Assembly (NCBI GenBank): GCA_964016985.1
Contig: OZ024821.1
Span: forward strand, 16,851,211 to 16,915,210
DNA length: 64,000 nt
Origin: Anodontia alba
Taxonomy: Eukaryota > Mollusca > Bivalvia > Lucinida > Lucinidae
Direction: 5' to 3'
Positions within the stretch are counted from its first letter, which is position 1; each line of letters starts with the position of its first letter. Under the pieces are notes generated by a model. It had not been told where the DNA came from and ran no database searches. It was given only the letters and a program-made list of their open reading frames with translations. Position numbers and translations under genes: made by a program. Below are positions 1-11,003 of the stretch, in pieces.

Positions 1-1082
1 AGGGACTCTATAAGCATTTGCTTTCGTTCTAATCCTTTATATGTTTTCAGCTTCCGTCTGTTTGTGTTATATTGTAAACTATTTGAATAAAATATGTTTA
101 TACTAAATTAAAAACTTAACATTTGAATGCCTTTAAATGTAGTTCGGAGGTTCACTTGTAAACTGGTCCCAAATATTACTGTACACACATTTTCAGAAGT
201 GGTGTTACTTAGCAGCTAACGATCACGTGCCATATTAATTAATTGAATTGTCACGATTACAGAGATAAACATGCAACTGCAAAACATATTACGACATATA
301 CTTGACATATACTTGACAACATTTCGTTTCTTCGCAGTAAAATAGTTGGTTTCAAATATAATAAAAAACATATTTAAACGTACGAAACATAAAGATGAAA
401 AGTAAATGACAAATATGGCCAACATTGGATTTTCAATCAGGGCTGCTATGACCTTAGTGCTATAAACCAGACGACAAGTAAACTTTTCATAGCTTTTGTC
501 TGTAAGTGATTTTGACATGCTAGCCGGGGCGCAGCTTTCCAGTTAGTAGTAGCGTCCAGCGACGACTCAGATAAGCCTGGGTATAGTTGCATTCAGATTA
601 GAGTCTTTGCAGAGCACTGTGGATAGTCAAGGACCCAAAGTGTTTTCAAGGGACAACGAAGACTCTGATCAGCATGCGCATCTGCGAAGGCCAACAGTGA
701 AGAAACTTGATAAGACTGCGCAGACCAAGCTAAACCACTTTAACAGCAGGCATGTACGGACGTTCACTGTTTCATTGAAGTCTTATGCACATTAGAGCCG
801 CATATTGAGAAAAAGTACCTTTCTACAAGTGCGCCCTACGAAGACTATAATTAGCCTGCGCATACGTGCAGTCTTATCAGTCATTGTTGTCTGCATGAAG
901 AATTTTTGCATCCCTGGCTATCCTAACTGCGCCCAGCGAATATTCTGCGCCCAGCCCGAATGTGCAGGCTGATCTGAATCTTCTCTAGAATGACATATTC
1001 GAAGGTACGCGTTCGTATGTTTACGACTTATTTGTTTCCTCATGCGTTTGTAATTTATTAACACATTTTGTATGGCTTACAG
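1..1082 (+). other. Left-edge intron of stomatin-like gene A
   Basis: This stretch lies upstream of a gene A exon that starts with an acceptor at 1081-1082, so it should be intron. No earlier SPFH-coding exon is visible in it. The AT-rich first 590 bases show nothing recognisable. The rest is family H repeat sequence. The exons for the membrane hairpin and most of the SPFH domain must lie beyond the left edge if the gene is intact. Confidence 0.6.
593..1015. repeat. Family H palindromic repeat, two adjoining pieces
   Basis: Two partial copies of an interspersed element lie here. They are recognised by ACTCTGATCAGC followed by GCGCATC-type blocks in both orientations, and by an AGAGCCGCATATTGAGAAA end at about 793. 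The same blocks recur near 1222, 1945, 6285, 10595, 16383, 20690, 41685 and 45144. Codon-like open frames here are by-products of the repeat. Confidence 0.55.
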
Positions 1083-1138
1083 AGTCACCTGGATGAAGCT
1101 ACGGAACACTGGGGTGTTAGAGTTGAACGTGTAGAAAT
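1083..1138 (+). CDS. Stomatin-like gene A, penultimate coding exon
   Basis: A 56-bp exon follows the acceptor TTACAG and ends at donor GTGAGT. It encodes SHLDEATEHWGVRVERVE plus two bases of the next codon (phase 2). This is the SPFH segment that carries the conserved WG.KVERVEIKD motif. It matches the 56-bp exon 6 of gene B in length, phase and most residues. The split codon AT|A is completed to Ile by the exon at 4609, restoring IKDVRLPVQ. The upstream exons are not in the window. Confidence 0.9.
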
Positions 1139-1221
1139 GTGAGTAAATCGTCTTCCACCCACAATGCTAGACGTTCTAAGAAGCATTTGTTTTTCATAGC
1201 AGGCTTTCAAGTTGCGAGATG

Positions 1222-1362
1222 AATTAGAGCCGCAACATCACAAAACATACCTTCGGTTGTGTGCGCTCAGTACGAATACAGATCAGCCTGATCGTTCGTG
1301 CAGTCTTTTCAGTCTATTTGTTTTCCGCAAGAAGAAACTATGCATTCTCGGTTATCCAAAAT
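1222..1362. repeat. Family H repeat piece
   Basis: It starts with AGAGCCGCAACATC, contains GATCAGCCTGATCG followed by a CAGTC block, and matches the layout of the copy at 793. Only one half is recognisable. It lies in the gene A intron. Confidence 0.45.
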
Positions 1363-1364
1363 GC

Positions 1365-1408
1365 GCCAAACAGTAAAAGTGACAACGCCAAACAGTAAAA
1401 GTGACAAC
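1365..1408 (+). repeat. 22-bp unit duplicated in tandem
   Basis: GCCAAACAGTAAAAGTGACA plus two bases occurs twice back to back with no mismatch that I can see. It sits just upstream of the SINE-like insertion at 1440. Confidence 0.85.
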
Positions 1409-1439
1409 ATTTGTAGCTCCGTGTTTCTTCCTTGCACTG

Positions 1440-1728
1440 GGGGTGGTCGGGTGGTGCGAAGGTGCTGTGTATCTTACATCATCGGGGCGTCCAGCTGATA
1501 TTGGCTTACAGTTGGGCAAGGCCTGCTATCCTTGTAGTGGGTAAGGGTAGAGGGGGAATGTTTTTTATTTCTTCTGTTTCTTCACTTTCATTCCTGTTCC
1601 TCTTTCTTCCCTGTCCTTCTCTTTCATCTCCTCTACTCTCTCTCCTATCTCTTTTCTCCCTTTCTCTGGGAGACGACACAAAATGACCCTCAAGGGTTGA
1701 CGTGTCGTTAAACCCCAACACAATCAAA
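1440..1728 (+). mobile_element. SINE-like retroposon (SINE2), copy 1, with 14-bp target duplication
   Basis: A 289-bp insertion is flanked by exact direct repeats TCTTCCTTGCACTG at 1426-1439 and 1729-1742. Its sequence is repeated almost base for base at 57391-57681, which has a different duplication. It begins GGGGTGGTCGGGTGGTGCG, has a pyrimidine-rich middle (TTTC/CTCT), and ends with ACGTGTCGTTAAACCCCAAC followed by ACAATCAAA. Size, target duplications and dispersed identical copies indicate retroposition by LINE machinery. Only a weak A-box-like string is visible at the 5' end, so a tRNA origin is not shown. Confidence 0.85.
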
Positions 1729-1944
1729 TCTTCCTTGCACTGCAATCCCTTTTTGAAAAAAAGTCTATTCTGAACGAAACCAAATTGTTTCCACACGGAG
1801 AAAACTCTTTCCTTGTAGAGAAGACTCATTTACAGAAGCCATTTTGTCTCTCTAAAAGTGGATAAAGTTCCTCGTTATATTCATATAAGTTTTTTTTACA
1901 TAGATATAAGGATGCTGTAGTACTTTTTTGTCAGTATTTGAAAT

Positions 1945-2117
1945 TGAGCCGGGCACAGCATTCCTACAAGATTGCATATGCACTCAACAAAGACTCAGAG
2001 CAGCATGTCCATCAGTCATTTCTTTCTGCATGAAGATGCTTTGCATCCTTGGCTACCCATATAGTGCCTTGCGAAGACTCTGATCAAATTGTGCGGGCGT
2101 GCCGTCTTCGCTGGGCT
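1945..2117. repeat. Family H repeat piece
   Basis: It begins TTGAGCCGGGCACAGCATTC, the same terminal block seen at about 20690, and contains AAGACTCAGAGCAGC and GAAGACTCTGATCAA blocks. It is partial. Confidence 0.5.
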
Positions 2118-2390
2118 CACATGCGATCGTCGGAATTCTGGCTCAAATAATTATTTGGCTTACTGATACATGCAGTGTGTTTAATGCGAGCATGCTGTAT
2201 GGCAAACAGTGAAAACCATAATGAAGTTGAAGTAATTAGGTCTTGGGCCAAAGTGTGGTCAGTCATTGTCATATTTGCAAATATTTTGAAAAAGTGGAAC
2301 TTGGTGCAAGACAGTATAGGAAGATGTCCAGGAATAGCTACAATCACAGATCATAGCCTGCCAATGACAACAAAAGGAAAGCAAACAAAC

Positions 2391-2779
2391 TACAGTCGAA
2401 CTTCAATGGCTCGAACATCTTTTGGACCATAGAAAATTGTTCGAGACACGGGTAGTTCGAGCCACTGAGGGTTAATCACGGTGCCAGGTTAGAGAGCAAA
2501 TAGCGATACTTTAGGGATTTTATTTTTATTTCCTTCACAATAATTGTATGTTGAGTGTACGCATTAGAATCGCTCGATGAGGCGATTTGCATTAGAATCG
2601 CTCGATGAGGCGATTCTAATGAGTACACACAACATACAATTTCAAGATAAAATAAGAAAATTTCCCTAAATATTTGTTTTCTTGAGCTAGCGGAAGAGTT
2701 TCGTAGGGACTCAAAAATGAGTTCGAATTAGCCATGGTAAACGAGCCATCGGTGTTCGAGCTATCGAGGTTCGATTGTA
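2391..2779. mobile_element. Family O element: TACARTCGAAC inverted ends around a family B-like hairpin
   Basis: The left end TACAGTCGAACTTCAATGGC is answered at 2752-2779 by the complement ending GAGGTTCGATTGTA, giving inverted ends of about 28 bp. The middle (2546-2638) is a hairpin with arms related to the family A and B cores: CATTAGAATCGC paired with GCGATTCTAATG and a CAACATAC end. The left arm block CATTAGAATCGCTCGATGAG is duplicated, so the hairpin is lopsided. This looks like a non-autonomous DNA element that carries the same core as families with unrelated ends. Confidence 0.65.
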
Positions 2780-3341
2780 TGACACATGCAACACAAGCCA
2801 AAACCCAAAGGAAAGCAGAGGAATCAGCTTCTTCGTCCCCGGATCCAAGAAACATGACTATTACAATTAAACCTGCAACCAAACTGTACCCTGTATATGC
2901 TTGCATAGTTTTCTATGGGTAGAATGAAAGTATTGGATTTTTTAAATCAATGAATACTCGTAGAATAAAAGAATAAAATTGTTGGTGCAGAGATAGAGGA
3001 GACCAGGGATACATGTAGTTGATGCACGGGATAACTTGAGATGCATCTCAAATAAAATGAAAGCTATTCCATATGCAGCATCAAATGAAAGATCTACATG
3101 CTACTTCTCACCTTCTCCATTCCTTCACGGACGTTTTATGGATTTCTGACAAAAGATGTGGCTATGAGCTAAGAACGTGTGTCTTTGAGCTCCGTTTTTA
3201 AATTCTGATTAAGTTCATTTTGCCGACATAGTTTTGTTCTATTTCATGTAACTTAAATATACGATCACAAAGAAAAGACTCGCCTTTAAATTCAGATGAA
3301 CAGCAAAATCAAATTATCTTATATTGATTGTCTACATAAAA

Positions 3342-3645
3342 CGGTAAGAGAAAAGTCCAGGGAGTGCCACAATCACAAACCGCAGACCTTCCCAGACACC
3401 AAGAGGAAACCGACAAAACCAAACAAGCAGAAATCGAACAAACGTACAAAAAGGCACTAAGATTAGCTCTCTTTTCCCTAAGCGAGGTAATCGCAATGCT
3501 AAAAGGACTGAAAAACACAAGAACAAAATGACGCAAGGTAAGACAAGAAACAAAACGCCTCGTAGAATAAACCACAATGCAACAAAGAGTAAGACTAACA
3601 CCGGGACCACCGCCTTAGAACGGTCAGTAAACCACCGGGGGCTTT
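3342..3645 (-). mobile_element. 3' end of a reverse-transcriptase element (5'-truncated copy)
   Basis: About 300 bp similar to 54285-54615. Both begin at the low-coordinate side with AAGTCCAGGGAGTGCCACAA or a near copy and run to the block GAACGGTCAG then CGGGGG.TTTAAAGCA. The longer copy continues into reverse-transcriptase coding remnants on the minus strand. The shared low-coordinate edge with variable high-coordinate edges is the pattern of 5' truncation. Confidence 0.6.
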
Positions 3646-4608
3646 AAAGCACTTTTACAGCTGTCACGTGTGGTGTGGTAGGGGCAAGCTGATTCGTTGA
3701 GAATGGGACAGGCTGATGCTGTGCTTCCAATTGTGGTTCTTTCTTGAGTTCATCAAACGTCAAAGAATATAAGAATATTCTAATGCACACATCAATTTAT
3801 TTCACACTTTAAAAAAAAGTAAGAAAAATAAAGTTGTCTGTTGTATTTCAATCATATTGTATTGTCATTGAAGTATCCTTATATGTCTAACTGCTACTTT
3901 GCCACGGAAAAATGCCTTGCATGTAGCCATTTTCATCGCGACTGATGGAAATGTGTGAAATTCCGACCTTAAAAGTTATTTCGTATGAACTTGTCAACGA
4001 CTCTTTTAGTATTTTTAGTACTGTGCAGGTGATTGCACATGGGGCCTTGCACGTGGAAAAACTCTTTTTTTGTTGACAATGACGATCAAAGAGACGGTCT
4101 TGAGACTGTTCAAACGCCACTATGCTACAATAACCACATTCTGTAAGAATAATAAGTGTTAAATGCATAATATTCGCATAAAGTCACGGTAATGGTAACC
4201 ATTTCACCCAATCAAACAAAGAATGAATTGCATTGGGTTCTGCTATCGGGCCAAGTTTATGGTCTTATCCTTATCGCAAAATGAGGTTGGTTCGCAAAGA
4301 TGTATCTATATGTTTCACAAGAAACTAAAGCAGTCAAGAAGTTTGTTTATACAGATACATACATTATCTAAATCGGACAGAAATGTAAGTCCAAAAATGC
4401 ATCAAATATCCTCGGTCTCACCTACAGTGTAGTTACGACAAAAGGGTTTTGCGTTGAATTATGATAAAAAAATTTTTAAGTTAACTTCTTTAGAGTAAAG
4501 TGCTGTGCAAAAAAGACAACCAATTGGAATATGAAAGCAGTAGTAATAATAGGGTATATACATTATGTTGCTAAATGACAAACTATCCCATAATACTGTT
4601 TGTTACAG

Positions 4609-4894
4609 AAAGGACGTCCGTTTGCCTGTTCAGATGCAGCGAGCCATGGCAGCAGAAGCTGAATCTACAAGAGAAGCCAGAGCAAAGGTTGTAGCTGCTG
4701 AGGGGGAAATGAAGGCATCACGTGCTCTTAAAGAGGCGGCCGATGTACTTACAGAATCACCAACGTCATTGCAGCTACGTTATCTTCAGACCCTGCATGC
4801 CATATCAGAAGAGAAAAACTCTACAATAATTTTCCCATTGCCCATGGACTTAGTGCGTTCAGTTGGTGGACCCAGGGAAACCACCACAATGTAA
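4609..4894 (+). CDS. Stomatin-like gene A, terminal coding exon
   Basis: A 286-bp exon follows acceptor TTACAG. It completes the Ile codon, then encodes 94 residues and stops with TAA at 4892. It begins KDVRLPVQMQRAMAAEAEST and contains ARAKVVAAEGEMKASRALKE, LQLRYLQTLHAISEEKNSTI and FPLP, which together are the alanine-rich coiled segment and C-terminal oligomerisation region of stomatin and MEC-2 proteins. The tail is RSVGGPRETTTM. Known members bind cholesterol-rich membrane and modulate ion channels; that role is inferred here from the family. In gene B the same sequence is split by an intron between ARAK and VVAAEGE, whereas here it is continuous. No AATAAA signal is seen within 500 bp of the stop. 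Confidence 0.93.
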
Positions 4895-5430
4895 TTGATG
4901 GATTGTGAACATTGTGCAATGCCGTTATCTATGCAATAAGATTTTACCAGTTTGTTGTGGATATATTATTTATCCTAAATATTGGGCCACCATAACTCTT
5001 TCATCCCTGAGATTCTGAAGTGGACTCGTCCATCCTTAAATTTTAACATATCAACTGATGCAAATAGAGGTGTCAGTCTAAAATAGGAACAATGGCAAAC
5101 AATGTAGATCCTGATGAGAAGGCTCGTTGTGAACCGTCTCATCTGGATCTACAGTGTTTGCGCATGTATCTGTTTTGGTCTGTAAGGATGAAACGGCGAA
5201 GGAGAACGGATACACCTCAGGGGCATTGGGGTTACTCTGTCTAAATCTTCTTGTCACCGTCTGAAAAGGGGTCTACTCGACCCTTTTCAGAAGGGGATTG
5301 ATGTGCAGAAAAGCATAGAAAATCACAAAATTACTTTCGAGGATCACCCACGCACGCTTGGTGATGTTATCTGATACCACGCGCCACCAAGTGCATTCTA
5401 TACTCCACCCAATACTTAGGGAAAAGTCGA
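4895..5430. other. 3' flank of gene A with a small hairpin repeat
   Basis: This should include the 3' untranslated region of gene A. The stretch 5093-5165 is a hairpin core of family G type: GGCAAACAATGTAGATCCTG is answered by GGATCTACAGTGTTTGC. A second short inverted pair, CTGAAAAGGGG and CCCTTTTCAG, sits at 5262-5294. No gene is seen. Confidence 0.5.
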
Positions 5431-5689
5431 CATATCGAAAACACGCATATTCAAATATATTGAGAATTTTACCACCAAAAGAAAATGAAAACGTTTAGAT
5501 GAAAAATTTTGTTGGTTTCATATTTCTGTTCAAAACATAGATTGTGGGTACTTGTTAGAACCGCCTCGACGAGGCGGTTCTAACGAGTACCCACAATCTA
5601 TTTTTGAGCAGAAATAAGAAAAGTACTGTTTTACTGTATACAAGTGGTGTTTAAGTGGGTCTAAACTATATAGGTGTGTTTACGTGATG
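5431..5689 (-). mobile_element. Family A hairpin element, copy 1
   Basis: A reverse-oriented copy. The ends are eroded (CATATCGAAAACACGC and TTTACGTGATG). The central hairpin is intact, with GAACCGCCTCG and CGAGGCGGTTC around a single A at 5569. The CCCC-rich subterminal hairpin is mostly lost. Confidence 0.8.
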
Positions 5690-6284
5690 ATAAGTATCAC
5701 CGACATTTCAAATGTCGATTATGAAAGTTACATGAGGGATTTTTGCCTTACATATGAACATTAAATGCAGACACTCCATTCAAGAAAGATTCTCTCAAAC
5801 ATACAATGTCGCAACAACATTGATTTGACGTCATTGCAAGCCAAGACTGCCGATGTGACGTAGTGTGTTTCCTGTGATGTTACTATAGGATTTCTAATTC
5901 GTCCCCATTGACCAAGGCAATACCAAGACTTTCTTTTGAAGAATAAACTAAATACCAGGCCATATTGTTCAGATGGGCAGACGGGGATTTCACTGTTCTG
6001 TTAGACTTTATTTTTTATATCCTGCCACACAATAGCAGTGGTTTATTTTATTTATTTATTTATCTTTTTTTGCGCCGGATGTTCGTGTATCTGCCCTTTC
6101 GTCTGTCTATCAGTTCGTCCTTCGTACGTACATTCGTATTTCGCTTCCGTACAACGCAGTATCTCATTGATATGTTTATTGATGTTGAAAAGATCTTGTA
6201 TGAAATTATTAAGGGGCTTTATCTATTAAGGTTATCTTTCGATAGCTATTTACATAGTTAAGACCCCTGTCCATTTCCAAAACA
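5690..6284. other. Unassigned intergenic DNA
   Basis: AT-rich sequence without a gene or repeat that I recognise. Two overlapping open frames of under 100 codons near 5965-6261 read through TTTATT-type low-complexity sequence and look accidental. Confidence 0.5.
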
Positions 6285-6520
6285 GGGCTCCAAAGTCATA
6301 AAACTATCTTCGGACATGCGCGACCCGCAGGATTCAGATCAGCCTGCGTCTTTGCGCGTTCAAATCAGAATCTTCACAAGGCGCATTTTGGGTAGCCAAG
6401 GATGCACAGTTTCTTCGTGCGGACAATTAAGACTCTGATCAGACTGGCATGCACATGCTGATTTGAGTCTTCTTTGGGCGCATATACATATATCAGAAGG
6501 TACATTTTCTCAATGTGAAG
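6285..6520. repeat. Family H repeat
   Basis: Contains GATTCAGATCAGCCTGCGTC, GACTCTGATCAGACTGGCAT and GGGCGCATAT blocks arranged on both sides of a centre, as in other family H copies. It ends with AGAAGGTACATTTTCTCAAT, the complement of the end seen near 793-820. Confidence 0.55.
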
Positions 6521-6557
6521 GTCAAATAAATTTCCAACTGTTGTTTTGGTGTACATT

Positions 6558-6779
6558 AACCCTTAAAGCGCCAAGCAAAATTTGTGGCAGATGATAATTC
6601 TTTTATTATTATTATTTTTTTTTCAGAGAAAACAAGTCATGACATTTCATGTGAATCGTCTGCCAAGCAGACGATTCGATTCACATGAAATGTCAAGACT
6701 TGTTTTCTCTGAAAAATAAAAAAAAATAAATAAAAGAATTGTCGTCTGCTGCAGTTGTGACTGGCGCATTAAGGGTTAA
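6558..6779. mobile_element. Family C palindromic element, copy 1
   Basis: The inverted ends are TTAACCCTTAAAGCGCCA and its near complement GGCGCATTAAGGGTTAA. The middle is a hairpin of about 45-base arms: CAGAGAAAACAAGTC, ACATTTCATGTGAATC and GTCTGC, all answered in reverse. A GTCGTCTGCTGCAGTTGTGA block precedes the right end. No coding sequence is present. Confidence 0.8.
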
Positions 6780-6810
6780 TGATTACAATGTTCTTGGTAA
6801 ATGCACTTAT

Positions 6811-7008
6811 CAATCCTTACAGCGCAAAATTATTAGCAGATTACATTCTTTTCTTTTTTTGCAAAGAAAATAAGACTTGACGTTTCAACATTTCATCTGA
6901 CGTTTCTGCTTAAAACAATTTACATCAAATGTCAAGATTTATTTTCTTTGAAAGGTTATATATACATGTATAATGTCGTCTGCTGCAGTTGTTATTGGAG
7001 CTTTAAGC
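6811..7008. mobile_element. Family C palindromic element, copy 2 (diverged)
   Basis: It follows copy 1 by about 30 bp. CAAAGAAAATAAGACTTGAC and GTCAAGATTTATTTTCTTTG form the arms, and GTCGTCTGCTGCAGTTGTTA marks the right side. The centre is decayed. Confidence 0.65.
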
Positions 7009-7778
7009 TAAGACTATTTAATAAAAATCAAATTACAAGACTAATAACTGATACTAACAGTTTATATTGTATTATTACATCTCTCATATATTAATACATA
7101 TTAATATCAAACCAGGTGTCTGTTACAGTACTCGTATATATAAATTGAATTATGCAATGTAAATAATACTATTGAACTCCTGTACATGCAGTTTTTGTAT
7201 TTTTATTAACATGCGAAAGTTATAAATGTCATTTGACACTATGAAATGAATTAATAAAAGCTTAAATGTGCCTTTCGTAGCTAAAAGTTTGACAATTGTT
7301 GGTGAAATTTGACACAACAAAATAAATTAAAAAAAAAAAATTGTCCGAAAGTTTAACTGTTATTTTACGCATTGCAGACGACAAGTGTGATAGCTTTCAT
7401 TGTTGTCCCCATGCTTTTGTACCTGATATGACAAACTACATAAACCGATGCAAGTTTCGGACAAACAAATGACGTATTGTTTACCCGTGGAAAACCGTTC
7501 GCTATTAGTGCTCTTTAACCTCTCACACCACTACCCAGGCTGTCAATAGCAAGGGTTGTAACTGCAAATAGGTACACTGTATTGCGGACTAACACATATG
7601 CGTACATTAAAACGGAATGTTGACTGCTGTAGTAGGGGTTTTGATTGGACCTTATATGAACCTTATACATTTGTGTATACGAATTAGAATTAGAGCATGC
7701 TGTATATTATGGATACCAATCTTGTATAAAACTAATTATAAGAAGAACTTCGGTAAAAATATACTCTGTAGTTGTCCT

Positions 7779-7804
7779 GTTTTTTTTTTTTTTTTTTTTT
7801 TGTT

Positions 7805-7836
<32 letters not shown>

Positions 7837-7850
7837 TTTTTGTTTTTGTT
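7779..7850. repeat. Poly-T tract
   Basis: About 70 bases of T with a few G. It may be an A-tail seen on the other strand, but no retroelement body is recognised next to it. Confidence 0.9.
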
Positions 7851-8008
7851 CTCGTACATAGATTCATAGATTATTGTTGCTGTTTAGATTATTAAATCTG
7901 CTTTGCGTTTTGGCTAATAGTTTGGCAGATGTATGTACATGTAAGTATTATTTTTTTTATTAAGGATTGCATATTGGTTTAAACCAATGAGTACAAAAAT
8001 GTACATCA

Positions 8009-8135
8009 GGGCTCAGTTATTCAAAATTAACGATGTCGTTAGTTAACGTACCGTTAAAACTTTGATCATTAAATATCGCATATACAATGTAGGCTAATAT
8101 TTTTGCTGAAAAATGTTAGTAGCTTTTGCATTTGC
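8009..8135. repeat. Half copy of the GGGCCCAGTTGTTCAAA element
   Basis: GGGCTCAGTTATTCAAAATT, then TTAACG blocks, then GCTGAAAAATGT and TAGTAGCTTTTGCA. This matches the left half of the full palindrome at 36777-37013 in order and spacing. The right half is missing. Confidence 0.65.
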
Positions 8136-8369
8136 ATTTCGAGATATGGTGCTGACAAGATAAGCGTGACATACGATCAGCTCGACGAACGAACGGACGA
8201 ACGACCCAAAAGCAATATGCCTTCAATTCTTTCTTCGAATTTGGGACATTATAAATAGGGTACCCCTTCACAACTCTTACCATATTGTGTTCAAACCCGC
8301 TATATTCTTCAAATGTTCCTGTATCGCAAATAGAAGAAAACACTATTAGCACTCTGGGTAAATTGCTCA

Positions 8370-8512
8370 GCAGACGACATATTGAACTACTTTTCTTACT
8401 TTTTCCAGAGAACAGATTTTAACATTTCATGCAAAAAAAAAATGTCTTTAATGGAGACAACTTGCATGATATGTCAAGGAAAGGTAAGAAAAATATCATC
8501 AATTTGTCTTCT
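8370..8512. repeat. Family C element, partial
   Basis: CAGCAGACGACA at the left, then an inverted pair around AACATTTCATGCA and TGCATGATATGTCAAG, then GTCTTCTTCTGAATTAG. It is a degraded copy. Confidence 0.45.
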
Positions 8513-9251
8513 TCTGAATTAGCCAAGAGAGTGGTAAAAGTTTAGCTGTCAAGTTAAATGCAACACATATCAATAGTTCATCCTTTCCCAGATGTCTGTA
8601 CATGCATTTCTCAGAAATTCCTGTCCATTTTCATGCGCATATTTATAAAGAAAAACCTCAGTTTTATTGTATGATTGCGAAAGAGCCTATACGCAATTCA
8701 GGGAAATCCAAACATGTGACCAAAGAATTCCAGGAATCATGTGAGGCTGATTTTGGAAGACCTAGGGAAATTCCCCGATTGACCATATAAAAACTTCTCT
8801 GCTCTCAACGGATCGTCGGGGGATCGTATATGCTAAATAAGAATGTGTACGCATACTTATTATGTTGTGTGCCTCCACAATTTGTTTACATTCTTAGTGA
8901 AACAACCATTATTGAGAAACAGCGCGATGTATTTTTTCCAGTACTTTATATTCCATGGCTATTTATAGAACTTAACAGAATGTGTGCATCTACAAGCTTT
9001 TCAATGTGTTTGTTTCTTTTCCTGAATATCAGAGATTGAGTGGTTTGGAATCAGTCAGAGAAGAAAATTTTTATTTGTGTATCTGTGATTTTGTGAGGGT
9101 TCTAAAAATAAGACAATCGACGGACTGCGCCAATTATATTTTTCTCAGGCTTATACATCTAATGGAATAATCGATTTTCAAGGAATACATGTAGCACTGT
9201 GTACATAGAGAAGCGTTGATCTTGTTCTGTGAGACTGATAAGGTAGGTAAG
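8513..9251. other. Unassigned intergenic DNA
   Basis: No repeat or gene is recognised. Open frames of 62 to 69 codons at 8602-9170 have no familiar motif. Confidence 0.45.
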
Positions 9252-9868
9252 TTCCCAGTGGGCACGTAACGTGGAGGCAACGTCGCATCAACGTCGATAC
9301 AACGTCATGTGCCCGCTGGATTATATTGACAACACAAAATGTAGATATGTAGAATCATATGTGGTTGTATTAAGTTTTCCCATCTGGTAGATGTATTGTA
9401 TTGTCACTGTAGTCTGTCTGTTTTCCCGTATAAGGCGTGAACAACCGTGACCATGCCGCGAACAACGCCCACCATCAACTCCCCAGCGGACATGTGACAT
9501 TTATACAACGTCACATTAACATAAACGTCGATGCACTGTTATGACAGTACATTGATGTTAATATTACGTTGTAAATACGTCATGATGTATGGATGTTGAC
9601 GCGACATCATTGTATAAACGTCACGTTCCCTGTGTTATGACAAAAATATTTGATTTTATCATGATGACTGATGTCCGAACAATAATATTTATTTCGTATA
9701 GTTGAGCTTAATCAACACAAAATGTAGAAATTTCTAATATAGCATTTTAACATGAAAAAAAATATATATATATACCCAGAAGACACATCTATAAACCGTC
9801 GTCTGAACGTCAATGCAGCGCCATGACGTTGCATCGACGTTGACGACGTATAAACGTGCCCGCTGTGC
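9252..9868. repeat. Family E cluster: CCCAGYGGGCAC elements with ACGTC-rich interior
   Basis: A first unit at 9252-9320 runs from CCCAGTGGGCACGTAACGT to ACGTCATGTGCCCGCTGG and is nearly self-complementary. Further ACGTCAC/ACGTTG-rich blocks at 9475-9640 start with CCCAGCGGACATGTGACA. A last unit at 9800-9868 ends AAACGTGCCCGCTGTGCAC. The layout suggests one long element whose ends repeat inside, or several adjacent copies. A compact copy is at 28874-28978. Confidence 0.6.
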
Positions 9869-10079
9869 ACGGTGGTGATATTTTCATTGCGATTCTCTCT
9901 TCATATATACTTATAATGATACTCAGGGACTCAGAGATTTTCTATGTGAGTGTCTGGACTTACCACTATCTCTTAAGAAAATAGGTTAAGGATTTAATTA
10001 AAAAAAGTTATTAATTTTAGAACGGGACTCATTGAATGTTTAGTATGTGAGTCCCTAGGACTCATTAAAACCAAACTGT

Positions 10080-10160
10080 GAAAAATCGCTGTAACCCTAA
10101 GTATGAGGACAGACAGGCCTGAGAAAACAGTGCAGATCAAGATCAGCGTTCGGAGTCTTT
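10080..10160. repeat. End of a CCCTAAGTAT element
   Basis: AACCCTAAGTATGAGGACAG followed by GCCTGAGAAAACAGTGCAG. This matches the left end of the fuller copy at 43064-43271. The right end is not recognised. Confidence 0.4.
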
Positions 10161-10594
10161 TAGCTTAGGAATTTAAGCCAAGTCAATCCATAAGAGTTAT
10201 GTCGAGCGCGACGAGTTAACCTGTTTCTGGGCAGGCTTAGTCCTTAAAGCGAATAATCAGTAGTCGTGCACATACTTTCATCAGTAACTTCAGGGTCTGC
10301 ACTGTCGCAACGATTCCAGTAGTTTTTAGGCACATTAAGAGATAGTAATAGCAATAATATGGACTTGTTCAAACTGTTTAATGGTATAGCAGGGCTCATA
10401 ACGAACCGCATCATCAGGGTTTCGCCATCAAGGCTTCTTCAGGATGTAATAAACAATATAGATAGAGTGCACACGAAAACGTAGCGTAATGTGGTGCGCC
10501 ACGCCAGCTACATCACACAAAAATTAGCGGAAATGTACAATTAAGCAAGTAATCCGGGGCACAAAAAATCCCACAGTACATAAGTATGCAACAA

Positions 10595-10760
10595 GCGAAG
10601 AAAAGATCAGCCTGCGCATCCGCGCAGCCAGAAAAAAGTCCTCACCGGCCGCATAAAGGATATATAGGATCCCAGCCTTCAATAGAGCGCACAGCGAAGA
10701 CTCAGATCAGACCGCGCTGATCCGAGTCTTAGCCGGGTGCGCATGTAAAATTAACGAACA
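10595..10760. repeat. Family H repeat
   Basis: GATCAGCCTGCGCATCCGCG, then AAGACTCAGATCAGACCGCG and GATCCGAGTCTTAGCC. It sits in a GC-richer island (10440-10880) that also has further copies of GCGCATCCGCGCAG. Confidence 0.5.
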
Positions 10761-10905
10761 GCCGCGTAACGGATAAAATACCACAGGCCCCGGCACAGCA
10801 AACCTCCAGGAGGCAACAAAACCGGCCAGCAAAATAAAAAATCAGGCCGCGCATCCGCGCAGGCGGACTGAAAATTAAGATGTCGGTAAAAAAAGACCGA
10901 TAGGT

Positions 10906-11003
10906 CATTCTACGTAAATCTATATCGGTCCGTCATCGGCCCGTCAGGGTAGCTGACGGGCCGATGACGGCCCGATGTAGATTTTCGTAGAATGCTAGCT
11001 GGG
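10906..11003. mobile_element. Family D palindrome, copy 1
   Basis: Nearly the whole element is one inverted repeat: CATTCTACGTAAATCTA against TAGATTTTCGTAGAATG outside, and CGTCATCGGCCCGTCAGGG against its complement inside. The right end has CTAGCTGGGA and the left end is altered. Each inner arm is itself nearly self-complementary (GGTCCGTCATCGGCCC). There is no coding capacity. Confidence 0.85.

Larger units (their letters stand above)
1139..4608 (+). other. Last intron of stomatin-like gene A (3470 bp, phase 2)
   Basis: GT-AG intron between the two visible gene A exons. It holds a family H piece, a 22-bp tandem repeat, a SINE-like insertion with target duplications, a family O element and the 3' end of a reverse-transcriptase element. 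About 3646-4608 shows no repeat or gene that I recognise. Confidence 0.8.

Noticed and set aside
216..518. 100-codon minus-strand frame with hydrophobic segments
   Set aside because: AT-rich sequence gives hydrophobic-looking residues by chance. No motif, and it lies in an intron of gene A.
1432..1829. 84- and 107-codon frames, repeated at 57415-57748
   Set aside because: Both frames lie in the SINE2 insertions, which explains why near-identical peptides appear twice. There is no evidence of selection on the frame.
7617..7895. 92-codon frame with a poly-Phe stretch
   Set aside because: Mostly a poly-T tract, with no domain and no splice context.
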